Shown here: positions 53,198-62,558 of the stretch, piece by piece
Layout of the letters: each line of letters starts with the position of its first letter
Numbering within the stretch: the first letter of the stretch is position 1
Assembly (NCBI RefSeq): GCF_001428505.1
Contig: NZ_LMHU01000008.1
Location: forward strand, 62,001 to 126,000
Direction of reading: 5' to 3'
Length of the DNA: 64,000 nucleotides
Source of the DNA: Terrabacter sp. Root181
GTDB lineage: Bacteria > Actinomycetota > Actinomycetes > Actinomycetales > Dermatophilaceae
The notes under the pieces: generated by a model
The model's input: the letters and a program-made list of their open reading frames with translations, nothing else
Told to the model about the DNA's origin: nothing
Databases searched by the model: none
Position numbers and translations under genes: made by a program

Positions 53198-53475
53198 CGC
53201 GTGACCACCGAACCGCTCGCGGCGCCGAGATCGGCGAACGCCTCGTCCTCGGAGCGCGCCGGCACGAGCCGTCCGGTCACCGCGATGGCGACGAGCGACC
53301 CCACGACGAAGCCGACGATGCTCCACAGGAAGCCGCTCCAGAAGCCGCTGTCGCTACGACCGAGGAAGCCGAGCAGCACGGTCACGACGACCAGGGCCGC
53401 CCACCAGGCACCACCGATGCCGGTCCGGTACGAGCGCGTCACGGTCTTCCCACTGGTGTGGGCCTGCTGGGCCAT
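53194..53475 (-). CDS. Small two-span membrane protein (hypothetical)
   Basis: 93 residues with two hydrophobic segments (about 25-42 and 47-70) and polar ends. ATG at 53475 with GGAGG four bases upstream; co-translated with the acidic-tail membrane protein. No recognised family. Confidence 0.8.
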   Translation of the reverse strand: MAQQAHTSGKTVTRSYRTGIGGAWWAALVVVTVLLGFLGRSDSGFWSGFLWSIVGFVVGSLVAIAVTGRLVPARSEDEAFADLGAASGSVVTR

Positions 53476-53559
53476 CGGTCCTCCACGGGTCAGGCGTCGC
53501 GTGGTCGCGACCACGGCTTGGACGCTACCCCGCCGGTCCCCGGAGAGACAGGGAACGCC

Positions 53560-53580
53560 ACGGCATCTTCCCCATGCCGT
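53560..53580 (-). terminator. Small hairpin downstream of the 144-residue unknown gene
   Basis: ACGGCAT / ATGCCGT, a 7-bp stem with a 7-base loop, 20 bases past the stop of the minus-strand gene. Again built on the GGCAT/ATGCC sequence common in this window. Confidence 0.35.
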
Positions 53581-53600
53581 GTCCTGCTCCCCTGCCCGGC

Positions 53601-54035
53601 TCAGGCTGCGGCGCAGTCGCCCTCCGCGGGCAGCACGGCCACGGCGTCCGGTGCCGCGATGGCGACCGCGTGGAGCGTGAATCCTGTGGTGCGGCAAGCA
53701 CCCTCGAAGGCCGCCCGCAGGTCGCGGTCCCGCGGGGTGGGGGCGGCCCGACCTGGCCGCGCGATCACCATGACGACGTCGTGCACGTCGTGGCGCGACA
53801 CCTCGGTGAGCAGCAGGCGCACGCCCTCGAGCACCTGGCCGACATCCACCCGGCGCGGCTCGTCCGGCAGGCAGATCGGCTGGAGCAGTCGCCCGTTGGG
53901 GTGGCAGAGCAGGAGGTAGGTCGCCCCGTCGGACCGTGTCTGCTCGGTGACGATGAGGTCGACCACCCCCTCGAAGACGTCGGGGTCGGTGATCGGTCGT
54001 TGGGCCCAGTCCCGGGGGAGCTCGTCGAAGCGCAT
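53601..54035 (-). CDS. Hypothetical protein, actinobacterial type
   Basis: 144 residues, alternating beta/alpha pattern (FEGVVDLIVTEQTRSDGATYLLLCHPNGRLLQPICL; LEGVRLLLTEVSRHDVHDVVMVIARPG; RDRDLRAAFEGACRTTGFTLHAVAIAAPDAVAVLP). It reminds me of short actinobacterial proteins of unknown function that look like RadC/DUF4192-type regulatory folds, but no motif is decisive. ATG at 54035; the frame is open well upstream, through the divergent amidase region. Stands alone. Confidence 0.7.
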   Translation of the reverse strand: MRFDELPRDWAQRPITDPDVFEGVVDLIVTEQTRSDGATYLLLCHPNGRLLQPICLPDEPRRVDVGQVLEGVRLLLTEVSRHDVHDVVMVIARPGRAAPTPRDRDLRAAFEGACRTTGFTLHAVAIAAPDAVAVLPAEGDCAAA

Positions 54036-54132
54036 GGGACGAGGGTGCCGTTGACCGGTGACAGTGGGTGAACGTTGTCCACAATGGTTAGCGTGGGTGC
54101 ACGCTCGGGGCATGGAGAGGGAGGCGCAGCAC

Positions 54133-55530
54133 GTGGAACGCAGGCCCGCCGCCCTGACCGCGGTCGAGCTCATGTCGGCGTATGCCGCCGGCACCCTCTC
54201 GCCCGTCGAGGTCGTCCGCGACGTGGCCGAGGTCGTGGCGGCCCGAGAACCCACCCTCAACGCGTTGTTCGTCCACGGCCTCCCCGTTGCCCTCGAGCAG
54301 GCGGCGGCCAGCGAGCGTCGCCACCGACACGGCCTACCGCAGGGTGCTCTGGACGGCGTCCCCGTGACGGTCAAGGAGAACCTCGGACGTGCAGGCATCC
54401 CGCTACCGTCCGGAAGCGCCGGCGTCACGCCGATCGTGCCGCAGCGGAGCAGTCCCGTGGTCGAGCGCCTCGAGGAGGCCGGAGCGATTCTGATCGGGTC
54501 GACCGTGATGCCCGACTGGGGCATGCTGAGCTCCGGGGTGTCCAGCCTCCACGGCATCACCCGTTCGCCGTGGGACCAGTCCCTGACGACGGGCGGTTCG
54601 AGCTCTGGGGCCGGCGCCGCAGCGGCCGCGGGCTACGGGCCGCTGCACGTCGGCACCGACATCGGTGGCTCGATCCGGTTGCCGGGGACGTGGCTCGGGC
54701 TGACGACGCTCAAGCCGAGCGCGGGACGGGTGCCGCTGGACGCGCCCTATCTCGGGAGGGTCGCCGGCCCGATCACCCGAACAGCAGCCGACGCGGCTCT
54801 GCTCCTCTCGGTCATCAGTCGCCCGGACCCACGCGACTGGACCAGCCTGCCACCCGAGCTCTTCGACCCGCGTCCGCGGCCCTTCGACCCGGCAGGCCGG
54901 CGCATCGGCCTTCACCTCGACGCCGGATGTGGCTTCGACGTCGACCCTGCCGTGCGCGGTGCCGTCGAAGAGGCTGCGAGCGTCTTCGCGAGCGCCGGCG
55001 CGACCATCGTCACGCTCGAGCCGTTCCTGCGCCCCGCCTGGCTCGCCGACCTCGACCAGTTCTGGCGCGTGCGCTCCCTCACAGAGCTCGAGTCCCTCGA
55101 CCCGGCGGGACGGGACCGCGTGCTGCCCTTCGTCCGACGCTGGGCCGAGGGGGCCCGCGGTGTCGACGGGATGGCCGTCCTGCGCGACTACGCGAGCATC
55201 ATGGCGATGCAGCAGGCCACCGTCGCCGCGACGAGTGCGGTCGACCTCGTGCTCTCGCCGGTCGCGCCGATGCCGGCCTTCCCGGCCGAGTGGCCGATGC
55301 CGTGGGGTGACGGCGACGAGGCGATGCCGCACATCGCCTTCACGGCGCCCTACAACATGTCCGGCCAGCCAGCGGGCACGACGAACTGTGGCGGCACGCC
55401 CGACGGGCGCTGGATCGGCGTCCAGGTCTCGGGCCAGCGGTTCGACGACTCGACGGTCCTGGCCGCCCTCGCATGGTTCGAGGACCACTGCCCTGACCGG
55501 ATGCGTCCCCGCTGGCCCATCCACTCCTGA
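54133..55530 (+). CDS. Amidase-signature family hydrolase
   Basis: 465 residues. The Ser-cisSer-Lys triad is complete: Lys81 in VTVKENL, cis-Ser156 in GGSSSGAG and nucleophile Ser180 in [10 protein letters not shown]; the 24-residue gap between the serines is that of the family. Members hydrolyse amides, from glutamine (GatA) to small xenobiotic amides. No gatB or gatC genes are next to it and the C-terminal part ([28 protein letters not shown]) fits a general amidase. Start chosen at GTG 54133, nine bases after GAGGGAGG; an ATG at 54112 is possible. Substrate unknown. Confidence 0.9.
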   Translation: MERRPAALTAVELMSAYAAGTLSPVEVVRDVAEVVAAREPTLNALFVHGLPVALEQAAASERRHRHGLPQGALDGVPVTVKENLGRAGIPLPSGSAGVTPIVPQRSSPVVERLEEAGAILIGSTVMPDWGMLSSGVSSLHGITRSPWDQSLTTGGSSSGAGAAAAAGYGPLHVGTDIGGSIRLPGTWLGLTTLKPSAGRVPLDAPYLGRVAGPITRTAADAALLLSVISRPDPRDWTSLPPELFDPRPRPFDPAGRRIGLHLDAGCGFDVDPAVRGAVEEAASVFASAGATIVTLEPFLRPAWLADLDQFWRVRSLTELESLDPAGRDRVLPFVRRWAEGARGVDGMAVLRDYASIMAMQQATVAATSAVDLVLSPVAPMPAFPAEWPMPWGDGDEAMPHIAFTAPYNMSGQPAGTTNCGGTPDGRWIGVQVSGQRFDDSTVLAALAWFEDHCPDRMRPRWPIHS

Positions 55531-55630
55531 CGACGGACGTCTGCCGTCAGGCCCTGCCCGACGACGCCCGGACCGAGCACGGCAGAATGCGGGGCCCGGT
55601 GTGTCGACGACGTCAAGGAGAAGAGCCCCC

Positions 55631-57997
55631 GTGAGCGTGCAGGTGAAGGTGCCGTCCATCGAACGACGCATCGCAGAGGAGCTCGGCGTCCGCGACGGAC
55701 AGGTGACCGCTGCCGTCGGTCTGCTCGACGGCGGCTCGACGGTCCCCTTCGTGGCTCGCTACCGCAAGGAGGTCACGGGCGGCCTCGACGACACCCAGCT
55801 GCGCACGCTCGAGGAGCGGCTCGGCTACCTCCGCGAGCTCGAGGAGCGGCGCGCTGCGGTGCTCGCCTCCGTCGAGGAGCAGGGCAAGCTCGACGACGGG
55901 CTCCGCGCGCAGATCCTCGCCGCCGAGACGAAGGCGCGGCTCGAGGACATCTACCTGCCGTTCAAGCCGAAGCGCCGCACCAAGGCGCAGATCGCCCGCG
56001 AGGCCGGCCTCGAACCGCTCGCCGACCTCCTGTTCGGCTCCCCCGACACCGACCCGGCCGCTGCCGCGGCAGGTTTCGTCGACGCCGACCGGGAGGTCGC
56101 CGACGCCGCCGCCGCTCTCGACGGCGCGCGCGCCATCCTCGTCGAGCGCTTCGCCGAGGACGCCGACCTCATCGGCGACCTCCGCGAGCGGGTCTGGAAG
56201 CAGGGCCGGCTCGGCTCGCGCGTCCGTTCCGGCAAGGAGGAGGAGGGCGCCAAGTTCTCGGACTACTTCGACTTCTCCGAGCCGCTCTCGAAGCTCCCGT
56301 CCCACCGCATCCTCGCGCTCTTCCGCGGCGAGAAGGAGGACGTGCTCTCCCTGGAGATCAGCCCCGACGACCCCACCGTCGAGGCGCAACCCGGCCCGAC
56401 GGCATACGAGCGCGCCATCGCGCACCGCTTCGGCATCGAGAACAACGGGCGCCCGGCCGACCAGTGGCTCGCCGACACCGTGCGGTGGGCCTGGCGCCCG
56501 AAGATCCTCGTCCACCTCGGCATCGACGCGCGGATGCAGCTGCGTCGCGCCGCCGAGGAGGAGGCCGTACGCGTGTTCGCCGCCAACTTGCGCGACCTGC
56601 TGCTCGCGGCCCCTGCGGGCGCGCGCGCCACGATGGGCCTCGACCCGGGCTTCAGGACGGGCGTCAAGGTCGCCGTGGTCGACGGGACGGGCCGCGTCGT
56701 CGCGACCGACGTCATCTACCCCCACGTCCCGCAGCACCAGTGGGACCGCTCGCTCGCCACGCTGGCGCGGCTCGCCAAGGAGCACGCGGTCGACCTCATC
56801 GCCATCGGCAACGGCACCGCCTCGCGCGAGACCGACCGTCTGGCCGCCGACCTCATCAAGGCCCACCCGGAGCTGAAGCTGACGTCGGCCGTCGTCTCCG
56901 AGGCGGGTGCCTCGGTCTACTCCGCCTCCGCGTTCGCGTCGCAGGAGCTGCCCGGCATGGACGTGTCGCTGCGCGGCGCCGTCTCCATCGCCCGGCGCCT
57001 CCAGGACCCGCTGGCGGAGCTCGTCAAGATCGACCCGAAGTCGATCGGCGTCGGGCAGTACCAGCACGACATCAGCCAGACCGCGCTGTCGCGCTCACTC
57101 GGTGCCGTCGTCGAGGACTGCGTCAACGCCGTCGGGGTCGACGTCAACACTGCGTCCGCTCCCCTCCTGACGCGCGTCTCGGGCATCACGCCCGGCCTGG
57201 CCGAGAGCATCGTCGCCCACCGCGACGCGACGGGCCCGTTCCGTACGCGGACGGCGCTCAAGGACGTGCCGCGCCTCGGCCCCAAGGCGTTCGAGCAGGC
57301 GGCCGGCTTCCTCCGGATCCCGGGCGGGGACGACCCGCTCGACGCGTCTGCCGTGCACCCCGAGGCCTACCCCGTCGTGCGGCGGATGCTCGAGTCGACC
57401 GGGCAGCAGCTCACGTCACTCATCGGCAACACCGCTGCGCTGCAGGCGATCCGGCCCGCCGACTACGTCGACGACACGTTCGGCCTGCCGACGGTCACCG
57501 ACATCCTGAGCGAGCTCGACAAGCCCGGGCGCGACCCGAGGCCGACCTTCAAGACGGCCACCTTCAAGGACGGTGTCGAGGAGATCAAGCACCTCAAGCC
57601 GGGGATGACGCTCGAGGGTGTCGTGACCAACGTCGCCGCCTTCGGCGCCTTCATCGACATCGGCGTCCACCAGGACGGCCTCGCCCACGTGTCGGCGCTG
57701 TCGAAGAGCTTCGTCCGCGACCCGCACGACGTCGTGAAGTCGGGCGACGTCGTCATGGTCAAGGTGCTCGACGTCGACGTGCCCCACAAGCGGATCGCGC
57801 TCACGCTGCGCCTCGACGACGAGGTGACGCCCGGCGCCCCCAAGGAGCGCGGCGGTCCGCGTGGCAACCAGGGTCGCGGTGGGCAGGGCCGCGGTGGGCA
57901 AGGACCCGCGGGCCAGGGCAACCGCCCCCGCCGGGACGAGGCACCTGCCGACAGTGCCATGGCCGACGCCCTGCGCCGGGCCGGCTTCACCGGCTGA
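55631..57997 (+). CDS. tex: RNA-binding transcription accessory protein Tex
   Basis: 788 residues. Order of domains as in Tex: N-terminal helical region with [26 protein letters not shown] (residues 38-64), a YqgF-like RNase H-fold domain ([20 protein letters not shown], about 335-355; [12 protein letters not shown]), two helix-hairpin-helix motifs ([36 protein letters not shown]), and an S1 RNA-binding domain near 655-725 ([21 protein letters not shown]). A Gly/Arg-rich RGG-like tail follows (residues 738-770). GTG start with AAGGAG upstream. Linked to transcription and RNA stability in other bacteria. Confidence 0.96.
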   Translation: MSVQVKVPSIERRIAEELGVRDGQVTAAVGLLDGGSTVPFVARYRKEVTGGLDDTQLRTLEERLGYLRELEERRAAVLASVEEQGKLDDGLRAQILAAETKARLEDIYLPFKPKRRTKAQIAREAGLEPLADLLFGSPDTDPAAAAAGFVDADREVADAAAALDGARAILVERFAEDADLIGDLRERVWKQGRLGSRVRSGKEEEGAKFSDYFDFSEPLSKLPSHRILALFRGEKEDVLSLEISPDDPTVEAQPGPTAYERAIAHRFGIENNGRPADQWLADTVRWAWRPKILVHLGIDARMQLRRAAEEEAVRVFAANLRDLLLAAPAGARATMGLDPGFRTGVKVAVVDGTGRVVATDVIYPHVPQHQWDRSLATLARLAKEHAVDLIAIGNGTASRETDRLAADLIKAHPELKLTSAVVSEAGASVYSASAFASQELPGMDVSLRGAVSIARRLQDPLAELVKIDPKSIGVGQYQHDISQTALSRSLGAVVEDCVNAVGVDVNTASAPLLTRVSGITPGLAESIVAHRDATGPFRTRTALKDVPRLGPKAFEQAAGFLRIPGGDDPLDASAVHPEAYPVVRRMLESTGQQLTSLIGNTAALQAIRPADYVDDTFGLPTVTDILSELDKPGRDPRPTFKTATFKDGVEEIKHLKPGMTLEGVVTNVAAFGAFIDIGVHQDGLAHVSALSKSFVRDPHDVVKSGDVVMVKVLDVDVPHKRIALTLRLDDEVTPGAPKERGGPRGNQGRGGQGRGGQGPAGQGNRPRRDEAPADSAMADALRRAGFTG

Positions 57998-58046
57998 GCT
58001 GCGGCGCCAGCGCCAGGCGTCGGCGTCAACCGCCAGCCGTCAGCCG

Positions 58047-58427
58047 TCAGGCGTCGGGGGCGGCGCGGTGGAAGACCGCCTCGACGTTGTTGCCGTCGGG
58101 GTCGCGCACGAAGGCGCCGAAGTAGCCAGGGTGGTACTCCGGCCACAGGCGCGGCTCGTGGAGCGACTCGGCGCCGAGCTCGAGTGCCTTCGCGTGGAAG
58201 GCCCGCACGGCGTCTACGCTGTCGGCCTGAAACGCACAGTGCATCTCGCGGTTGGGCTCGGTGCCCTGCCAGCGAGTGATCCAGAAGTCGGGGTGGCCCT
58301 CGGTGCCGTAGCCGATGGCCACCCCGACGTCCATCTGCCGGCCGTAGCCGAGGACGCCGAGGACCTCGTCGTAGAAGCGGGCGCTGGCGTCGAGGTCCGA
58401 GCAGTTGATGCCGTAGTGGTCGATCAT
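58047..58427 (-). CDS. Glyoxalase/VOC family protein, single domain
   Basis: 126 residues, one VOC module: MIDHYGINCSDLDASARFYDEVLGVLGYG at the start and FVRDPDGNNVEAVFHR at the end, with conserved His4 and Glu near residue 116 as possible metal ligands. Common in proteobacteria and actinobacteria, usually of unknown substrate. TAGCCT lies six bases before the ATG, the leaderless pattern. Confidence 0.9.
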   Translation of the reverse strand: MIDHYGINCSDLDASARFYDEVLGVLGYGRQMDVGVAIGYGTEGHPDFWITRWQGTEPNREMHCAFQADSVDAVRAFHAKALELGAESLHEPRLWPEYHPGYFGAFVRDPDGNNVEAVFHRAAPDA

Positions 58428-58433
58428 GTCCCG

Positions 58434-58439
58434 AGGCTA
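58434..58439 (-). promoter_or_regulatory. Leaderless promoter -10 of the VOC gene
   Basis: Minus strand TAGCCT, six bases (CGGGAC), then the ATG at 58427. Confidence 0.6.
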
Positions 58440-58558
58440 GGCCCCAACAGGGTCCGAAGAGGTGCCCACGACCCATTGTCATCCGGGCCAGTCTTTGGTC
58501 GACTGTCTGTGGTGGGTCCGGCCCATCAGGGGCCGGTCCGAACGACCCGGAGGTGCCC

Positions 58559-58993
58559 ATGAGCAGTTCAACGCAGTCGATCCCCGAGAACGCAGAGGAT
58601 GCCGAGCTCGAGGGATCTCCCGCGGGCGTGCACTCGACGCTGACCGTCGGGGCGCCCGTCGACCGGGTGTGGCAGCACCTCATCAGCGCCCGCGGCACCG
58701 AGGCCCTACTCGGCCCGGGAGTCACGCTCGGCAACAAGGGCGAGTCGTGGCACAGCACCGACGGCCCCCACGGCGTCGTGCGCAGCTACCACCCGATGGA
58801 GCAGGTCCGCGTGTCGTGGCACCCGCACGAGGACGGCCCCCTCAGCATCGTCGACCTCCAGCTCAAGCCGGACGGAGACGGCACGCGGGTCGACCTCTAC
58901 CACGAGGGCCAGGGCATCGCCGAGGACGGCGCCGGCGACAAGTCGCGCTGGGACGACGCCCTGGGCCGGTTCGCCCAGGCCCTGGACGCCTGA
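58559..58993 (+). CDS. SRPBCC / AHSA1-like protein
   Basis: 144 residues. The hydrophobic-ligand-binding START-like fold is suggested by the opening GVHSTLTVGAPVDRVWQHLIS, the central ESWHSTDGPHGVVRSYHPMEQVRVSWHPHEDGP and the closing helix KSRWDDALGRFAQALDA. Relatives act as Aha1-type activators or small-ligand binders. ATG at 58559 preceded by GGAGG; the GTG two codons earlier is inside the ribosome binding site. Alone between VOC and Usp genes. Confidence 0.85.
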   Translation: MSSSTQSIPENAEDAELEGSPAGVHSTLTVGAPVDRVWQHLISARGTEALLGPGVTLGNKGESWHSTDGPHGVVRSYHPMEQVRVSWHPHEDGPLSIVDLQLKPDGDGTRVDLYHEGQGIAEDGAGDKSRWDDALGRFAQALDA

Positions 58994-59035
58994 CCCGGAC
59001 GCTGGCCCGGGCGCCTGACCTCAGAGCGCTGACCC

Positions 59036-59959
59036 TCAGCGGACGACCATGACGGGGCAGGCCGCGTCGTGGATGGCGCGGTGGCTGACCGACCCGAGGA
59101 GCATGCCCGCGAAGCCGCCGTGCCCGCGTGAGCCGACGACGATCATCCCAGCCGTCGCACCGAGGTCGGCGAGCGACTGACCAGGGTCGCCGTAGAGCAC
59201 CTCGGTCGTTACGATGACCTTCGGGTGCAGCGCCCGCACGCGATCGGCCGCGCGCAGGACCGACTGCTCGGCGTTGTCGCGGATCGCGTGGGTCTCCTCC
59301 GTGCCGCCCTTGGCGGTCTCGGCATACGTCCACGCCTCCATGGAGCGCGAGTGGGCGACGCGGACGATGTGGAGCACGGCGTTCTCCCGCGCGGCGACCT
59401 CGACCGCCGCGTCGACGGCGCGCATCGCGGCGTCCGAGTCGTCGATGCCCACGACGACGTCATGGCCGCGGCCGGGCCTCGGCGGTGACGGGACGTCGTC
59501 GGGGGTCTTGCCCTCGGGGCCGCGGAAGACGACGACGGGGCAGTGTGCGTGGGCCGCGACGGCATACGACGTCGAGCCGAGCAGGCCGGCGAGCAGACGT
59601 CCGCGGCCGCGGCTTCCGACGACGACGAGATCGGCGTCGCTGGACATCTCGACGAGCTGGGCGGCAGGGCTGCCGAGCCAGTACTGCGTCGTGATCTGTG
59701 ATGCGTCGAGCGTGGCACCGGCCCGCGTCGCGCCCTCGTCGACGAGCGCCTTGGCGGCGTGCTCGAGCGATGGCTCGATCTCGGACAGGTCCATCGCGGG
59801 GAACGCGGGCGTCGAGGCGAGGTTGACGCTGTGCACCAGGGTCAGGTGCTTCCCCTGCTGGCGAGCCGTCTCCGCGGCCCACTCGAGGGCGAGCTGTGAT
59901 GATGCCGAACCGTCGTAGGCGACGACGATCCCGTATGTGGTCCGCACCTGGCCGTTCAT
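59036..59959 (-). CDS. Tandem-domain universal stress protein
   Basis: 307 residues with two UspA domains. Each ends in the nucleotide-binding motif: VVGSRGRGRLLAGLLGSTSYAVAAHAHCPVVV (about 125-156) and VVGSRGHGGFAGMLLGSVSHRAIHDAACPVMVV (about 274-306), both with the G-2x-G-9x-G(S) spacing. The first strand VAYDGSASSQLALEWA and second VGIDDSDAAMRAVDAA are canonical. Tandem Usp proteins are typical of actinobacteria and often belong to hypoxia/dormancy responses; no DosR-type box was confirmed by eye. ATG at 59959 after GAAGGGG. Confidence 0.93.
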   Translation of the reverse strand: MNGQVRTTYGIVVAYDGSASSQLALEWAAETARQQGKHLTLVHSVNLASTPAFPAMDLSEIEPSLEHAAKALVDEGATRAGATLDASQITTQYWLGSPAAQLVEMSSDADLVVVGSRGRGRLLAGLLGSTSYAVAAHAHCPVVVFRGPEGKTPDDVPSPPRPGRGHDVVVGIDDSDAAMRAVDAAVEVAARENAVLHIVRVAHSRSMEAWTYAETAKGGTEETHAIRDNAEQSVLRAADRVRALHPKVIVTTEVLYGDPGQSLADLGATAGMIVVGSRGHGGFAGMLLGSVSHRAIHDAACPVMVVR

Positions 59960-60082
59960 GGTGACCCCTTCTGTCGGTTCGCGTGGCCGGGCCACTGCTC
60001 CGGCCACCTCCATCGTCCCGCCCGGCGTGTGGCCGTGGAGGGCTTTGTGACCACACAGACAGGCACCAGCCCAGGGAGGGCG

Positions 60083-60124
60083 TATGCCGTTCGGCCGGGT
60101 CGCGCGACCCGGCCGAACGGCATA
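60083..60124 (-). terminator. 42-bp perfect palindrome after the second subtilase gene
   Basis: Two 21-base arms meet without a spacer at GCGC (60083-60103 and 60104-60124). The palindrome starts nine bases after the stop of the minus-strand subtilase gene and must form a very stable hairpin. It contains TATGCCGTTCGGCCG, differing by one base from the core of the hairpin after the other subtilase gene. Confidence 0.9.
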
Positions 60125-60133
60125 AGTGGCGGG

Positions 60134-61681
60134 TCAGCCGACGGCCTTCAGCGCGTCGATCTCACCTGCCCCGAACCAGCTGTTCTGCGCCAGCGTGCCC
60201 TCGCAGGTCTGCGGCGCACCGTTGTCGAGCGCCGGGAAGAAGGCGTACATCGAGACGTCCGTCGGGCACGGCATCGGGTTGACGGCATTCTGGAGCGCGG
60301 CAGACAGGGCGCCGCCGGACTTGCCGGTGACGCTGGCGATGAGCGCTGCCACGCCTGCTGCGTGCGGCGACGCCATCGACGTGCCCTGCTGGTAGCAGTA
60401 GGTCGCCCCGCTCGCGTCGACGACGCGGCGTGCCGCTAGGCACGTCGTGGTGAGGAGCGACGCCGGCCACGTCGACAGGACGCGCCCGTTGGGGGCGGCC
60501 GCCGTCGTCTGCAGGATGGAGTCGCCGCCCGGTGCCGCGACGTCGACCGCCGAGATGCCGTAGGACGAGTAGAACGACTTCATCTGCTTGTTGCCCGTGG
60601 CGCTGACGCCGACGACGCCCGGCACCTCGGTCGGGACGACGGCACACGCATTGCTGATGTCCCGGAGCACCGGGGTCGTGTCGTCGGGGCTCGTCGCATC
60701 CTGGGTCGGGTGCGACAGGTCGTCGGCCTGGTTGCCCTCGGCCGCGACGACGAGCACGCCGTTGTTCTGGGCGTACTTGATCGCGCGACGTTCGGCGGTC
60801 CAGATGGCGCGCTGATCTGCATCGTTGCGGCAGTTGAAGAGCCACGGGTCGGCGAAGTAGCTGTTGTTCGTGACGTCGACACCGTGGGACCCGGCCCACA
60901 TGAAGGCGCAGACGACGGCCTCGGGGAAGAAGTACCCGTCGGCGTTTCCGGCCTTGATACCCGCGATCTTGATGCTCGGCGCCACGCCAACGATGCCGAG
61001 GCCGTTGGCGGCCGCCGCGATGGTGCCGGCGGTGTGGGTGCCGTGGCCGTTGTCGTCGGCCGCGGCTGCCGCGCCCGGGACCGCCAGTCCGCTGACACAG
61101 TTCGCGCTGGCCCCCGAGTCGACGTTCGGCGCGAGGTCGGGGTGCGTGTAGTCGAGGCCGGTGTCGATGTCGCCCACGAGGACCGAGGGGTCACCGGTGC
61201 TGATCGCGTGGGCCTCGCCGACCTTGATCTGGGTCATGTCCCACTGGAGGCCCGACAGAGAGTCGTTCAGGCCGGCGACACCATTGCCGTTCGTCCCGGT
61301 CTGCGTCGTCGTCGACGTGTCCGCGGTGTCGGCCGAGACCGCTCCGCCGTCGATCGCGCTGGCAAACCTCGTCGTGGCCACGGCGCCCTCGACGCCCTTG
61401 ACCTTGCGCATCTTCGCGGCGAAGTCGGGACTGGCCGACCGCGCGACGACGACGCTGATGGGGGCGTAGGTCGCGACGACCTGACCGCCCGCTGCGGCGA
61501 CGGCGCTCCCGGCGCCGCTCGTGGAGGTCTTCTCCTTGTACACGACCAGATAGGTCGAGCTGGCGCCCGTCGTGGAGGCGTCGGCCGACGCCACCCCGGT
61601 TGCGAGTGCTGCGGCCGCGACGACCGCGACCGCCCCGAGTACTGCAGTCCCCCGAGATCCACCCCTTCGTGAAACGGACAT
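60134..61681 (-). CDS. Secreted subtilisin-like serine protease (S8), compact form
   Basis: 515 residues. Signal peptide (about 1-36), an I9-like propeptide (about 45-115) and the catalytic domain with Asp173 (DIDTGLDYTHPDL), His213 (DNGHGTHTAGT) and Ser435 (GTSMASPHAAG); the oxyanion Asn is probably in AAEGNQADDL. No PA domain and no C-terminal beta repeats, unlike the other subtilase of the window. Several Cys in the catalytic domain could form disulfides. ATG at 61681 with GGAGGAG upstream. Confidence 0.93.
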   Translation of the reverse strand: MSVSRRGGSRGTAVLGAVAVVAAAALATGVASADASTTGASSTYLVVYKEKTSTSGAGSAVAAAGGQVVATYAPISVVVARSASPDFAAKMRKVKGVEGAVATTRFASAIDGGAVSADTADTSTTTQTGTNGNGVAGLNDSLSGLQWDMTQIKVGEAHAISTGDPSVLVGDIDTGLDYTHPDLAPNVDSGASANCVSGLAVPGAAAAADDNGHGTHTAGTIAAAANGLGIVGVAPSIKIAGIKAGNADGYFFPEAVVCAFMWAGSHGVDVTNNSYFADPWLFNCRNDADQRAIWTAERRAIKYAQNNGVLVVAAEGNQADDLSHPTQDATSPDDTTPVLRDISNACAVVPTEVPGVVGVSATGNKQMKSFYSSYGISAVDVAAPGGDSILQTTAAAPNGRVLSTWPASLLTTTCLAARRVVDASGATYCYQQGTSMASPHAAGVAALIASVTGKSGGALSAALQNAVNPMPCPTDVSMYAFFPALDNGAPQTCEGTLAQNSWFGAGEIDALKAVG

Positions 61682-61754
61682 GGCTCTCTCCTCCGCGGCG
61701 GCGGCGTGTGCGTCCCGCCGCTCCGGACCGACTCCTGTGGCGGCCCAGTTGTCC

Positions 61755-61760
61755 ACGCTA
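61755..61760 (-). promoter_or_regulatory. Predicted -10 of the compact subtilase gene
   Basis: Minus strand TAGCGT, about 73 bases before the ATG; no -35 recognised. The 207-base gap to the ChaB gene holds nothing else I can assign. Confidence 0.4.
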
Positions 61761-61888
61761 GGGCCCGCCGAGTCCTCGGCACCGGCCTTCGCCGCATCCT
61801 GACAGTCCGCTCGGAGAATGCTGGGACCGATTCGGGCCTTACGGGCGCCGGCGAGCGAATTCTGCCTTGCGGGTGGAGGACTCGTCCG

Positions 61889-62326
61889 TCAGTCCCGCCC
61901 CCGGGCAGCAGCCGTGGCGCGGTCGTTGGCGCGCTGGATCGCCTCGACGAGCTCGGCCTTGGTCATGCTGGACCGGCCCGGCACCCGGAGCCGCCGGGCG
62001 ATGTCGTAGAGGTGCTGCTTCGAGGCGTTGGCGTCGACGCCTCCCGCCGAGTCCCCGTCATCCAGGTGGGCTCTGGCGTCGGCGCCCCGGCGTTCGGCCT
62101 GGCGGTCGCTCGGCCCCTTCTCGGCCTTCTCCTCCCAGTGGTCGCCCACCTTCTCGAAGGAGTGCTTGAGCGACGCGAACGCGGTGCGGTGCGCGCGCTC
62201 CCCCTCGCCGTACTGCTCGACCGCGGCAGCGTGCGTGGCGAGCCACGTCTCCTGCGCCTTCCGGGGCGACCGCTCGAGGGTCGAGGGCAGGTCCGTTGCG
62301 CCGCTCGTTCGCTTCCTGGCCGGCAT
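61889..62326 (-). CDS. ChaB domain protein with Rho N-terminal-like domain
   Basis: 145 residues. Residues 12-70 match ChaB (LPSTLERSPRKAQETWLATHAAAVEQYG...RAHRTAFASLKHSFEKVGDHW), a small helical family named after a putative cation transport regulator. Residues 98-135 match the Rho N-terminal/SAP-like helical fold (KQHLYDIARRLRVPGRSSMTKAELVEAIQ), a nucleic-acid-binding element. The combination occurs in actinobacteria, function unknown. ATG at 62326 with AGGAGG upstream. Confidence 0.9.
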   Translation of the reverse strand: MPARKRTSGATDLPSTLERSPRKAQETWLATHAAAVEQYGEGERAHRTAFASLKHSFEKVGDHWEEKAEKGPSDRQAERRGADARAHLDDGDSAGGVDANASKQHLYDIARRLRVPGRSSMTKAELVEAIQRANDRATAAARGRD

Positions 62327-62558
62327 GTCGTCCTCCTGCGCTGTCGAAGCAGGGCTCGCCGTGCCCCGCACCGGCCACGTACCCAGCCGGACCGCCCGCG
62401 ACCACCCGACGGCATACGCACCCGGCTGCGGCAGGGGGCAAACCGTCACGAAGCACGTTCGTCGGGCACGCGCAGGGGCTACGGACTGCGGCGGTGAGGA
62501 CGCGGCGCCGCGCGCCCTGACCCGACGGTTCACAGCGATTCGGATCGAAGGAGATGGG

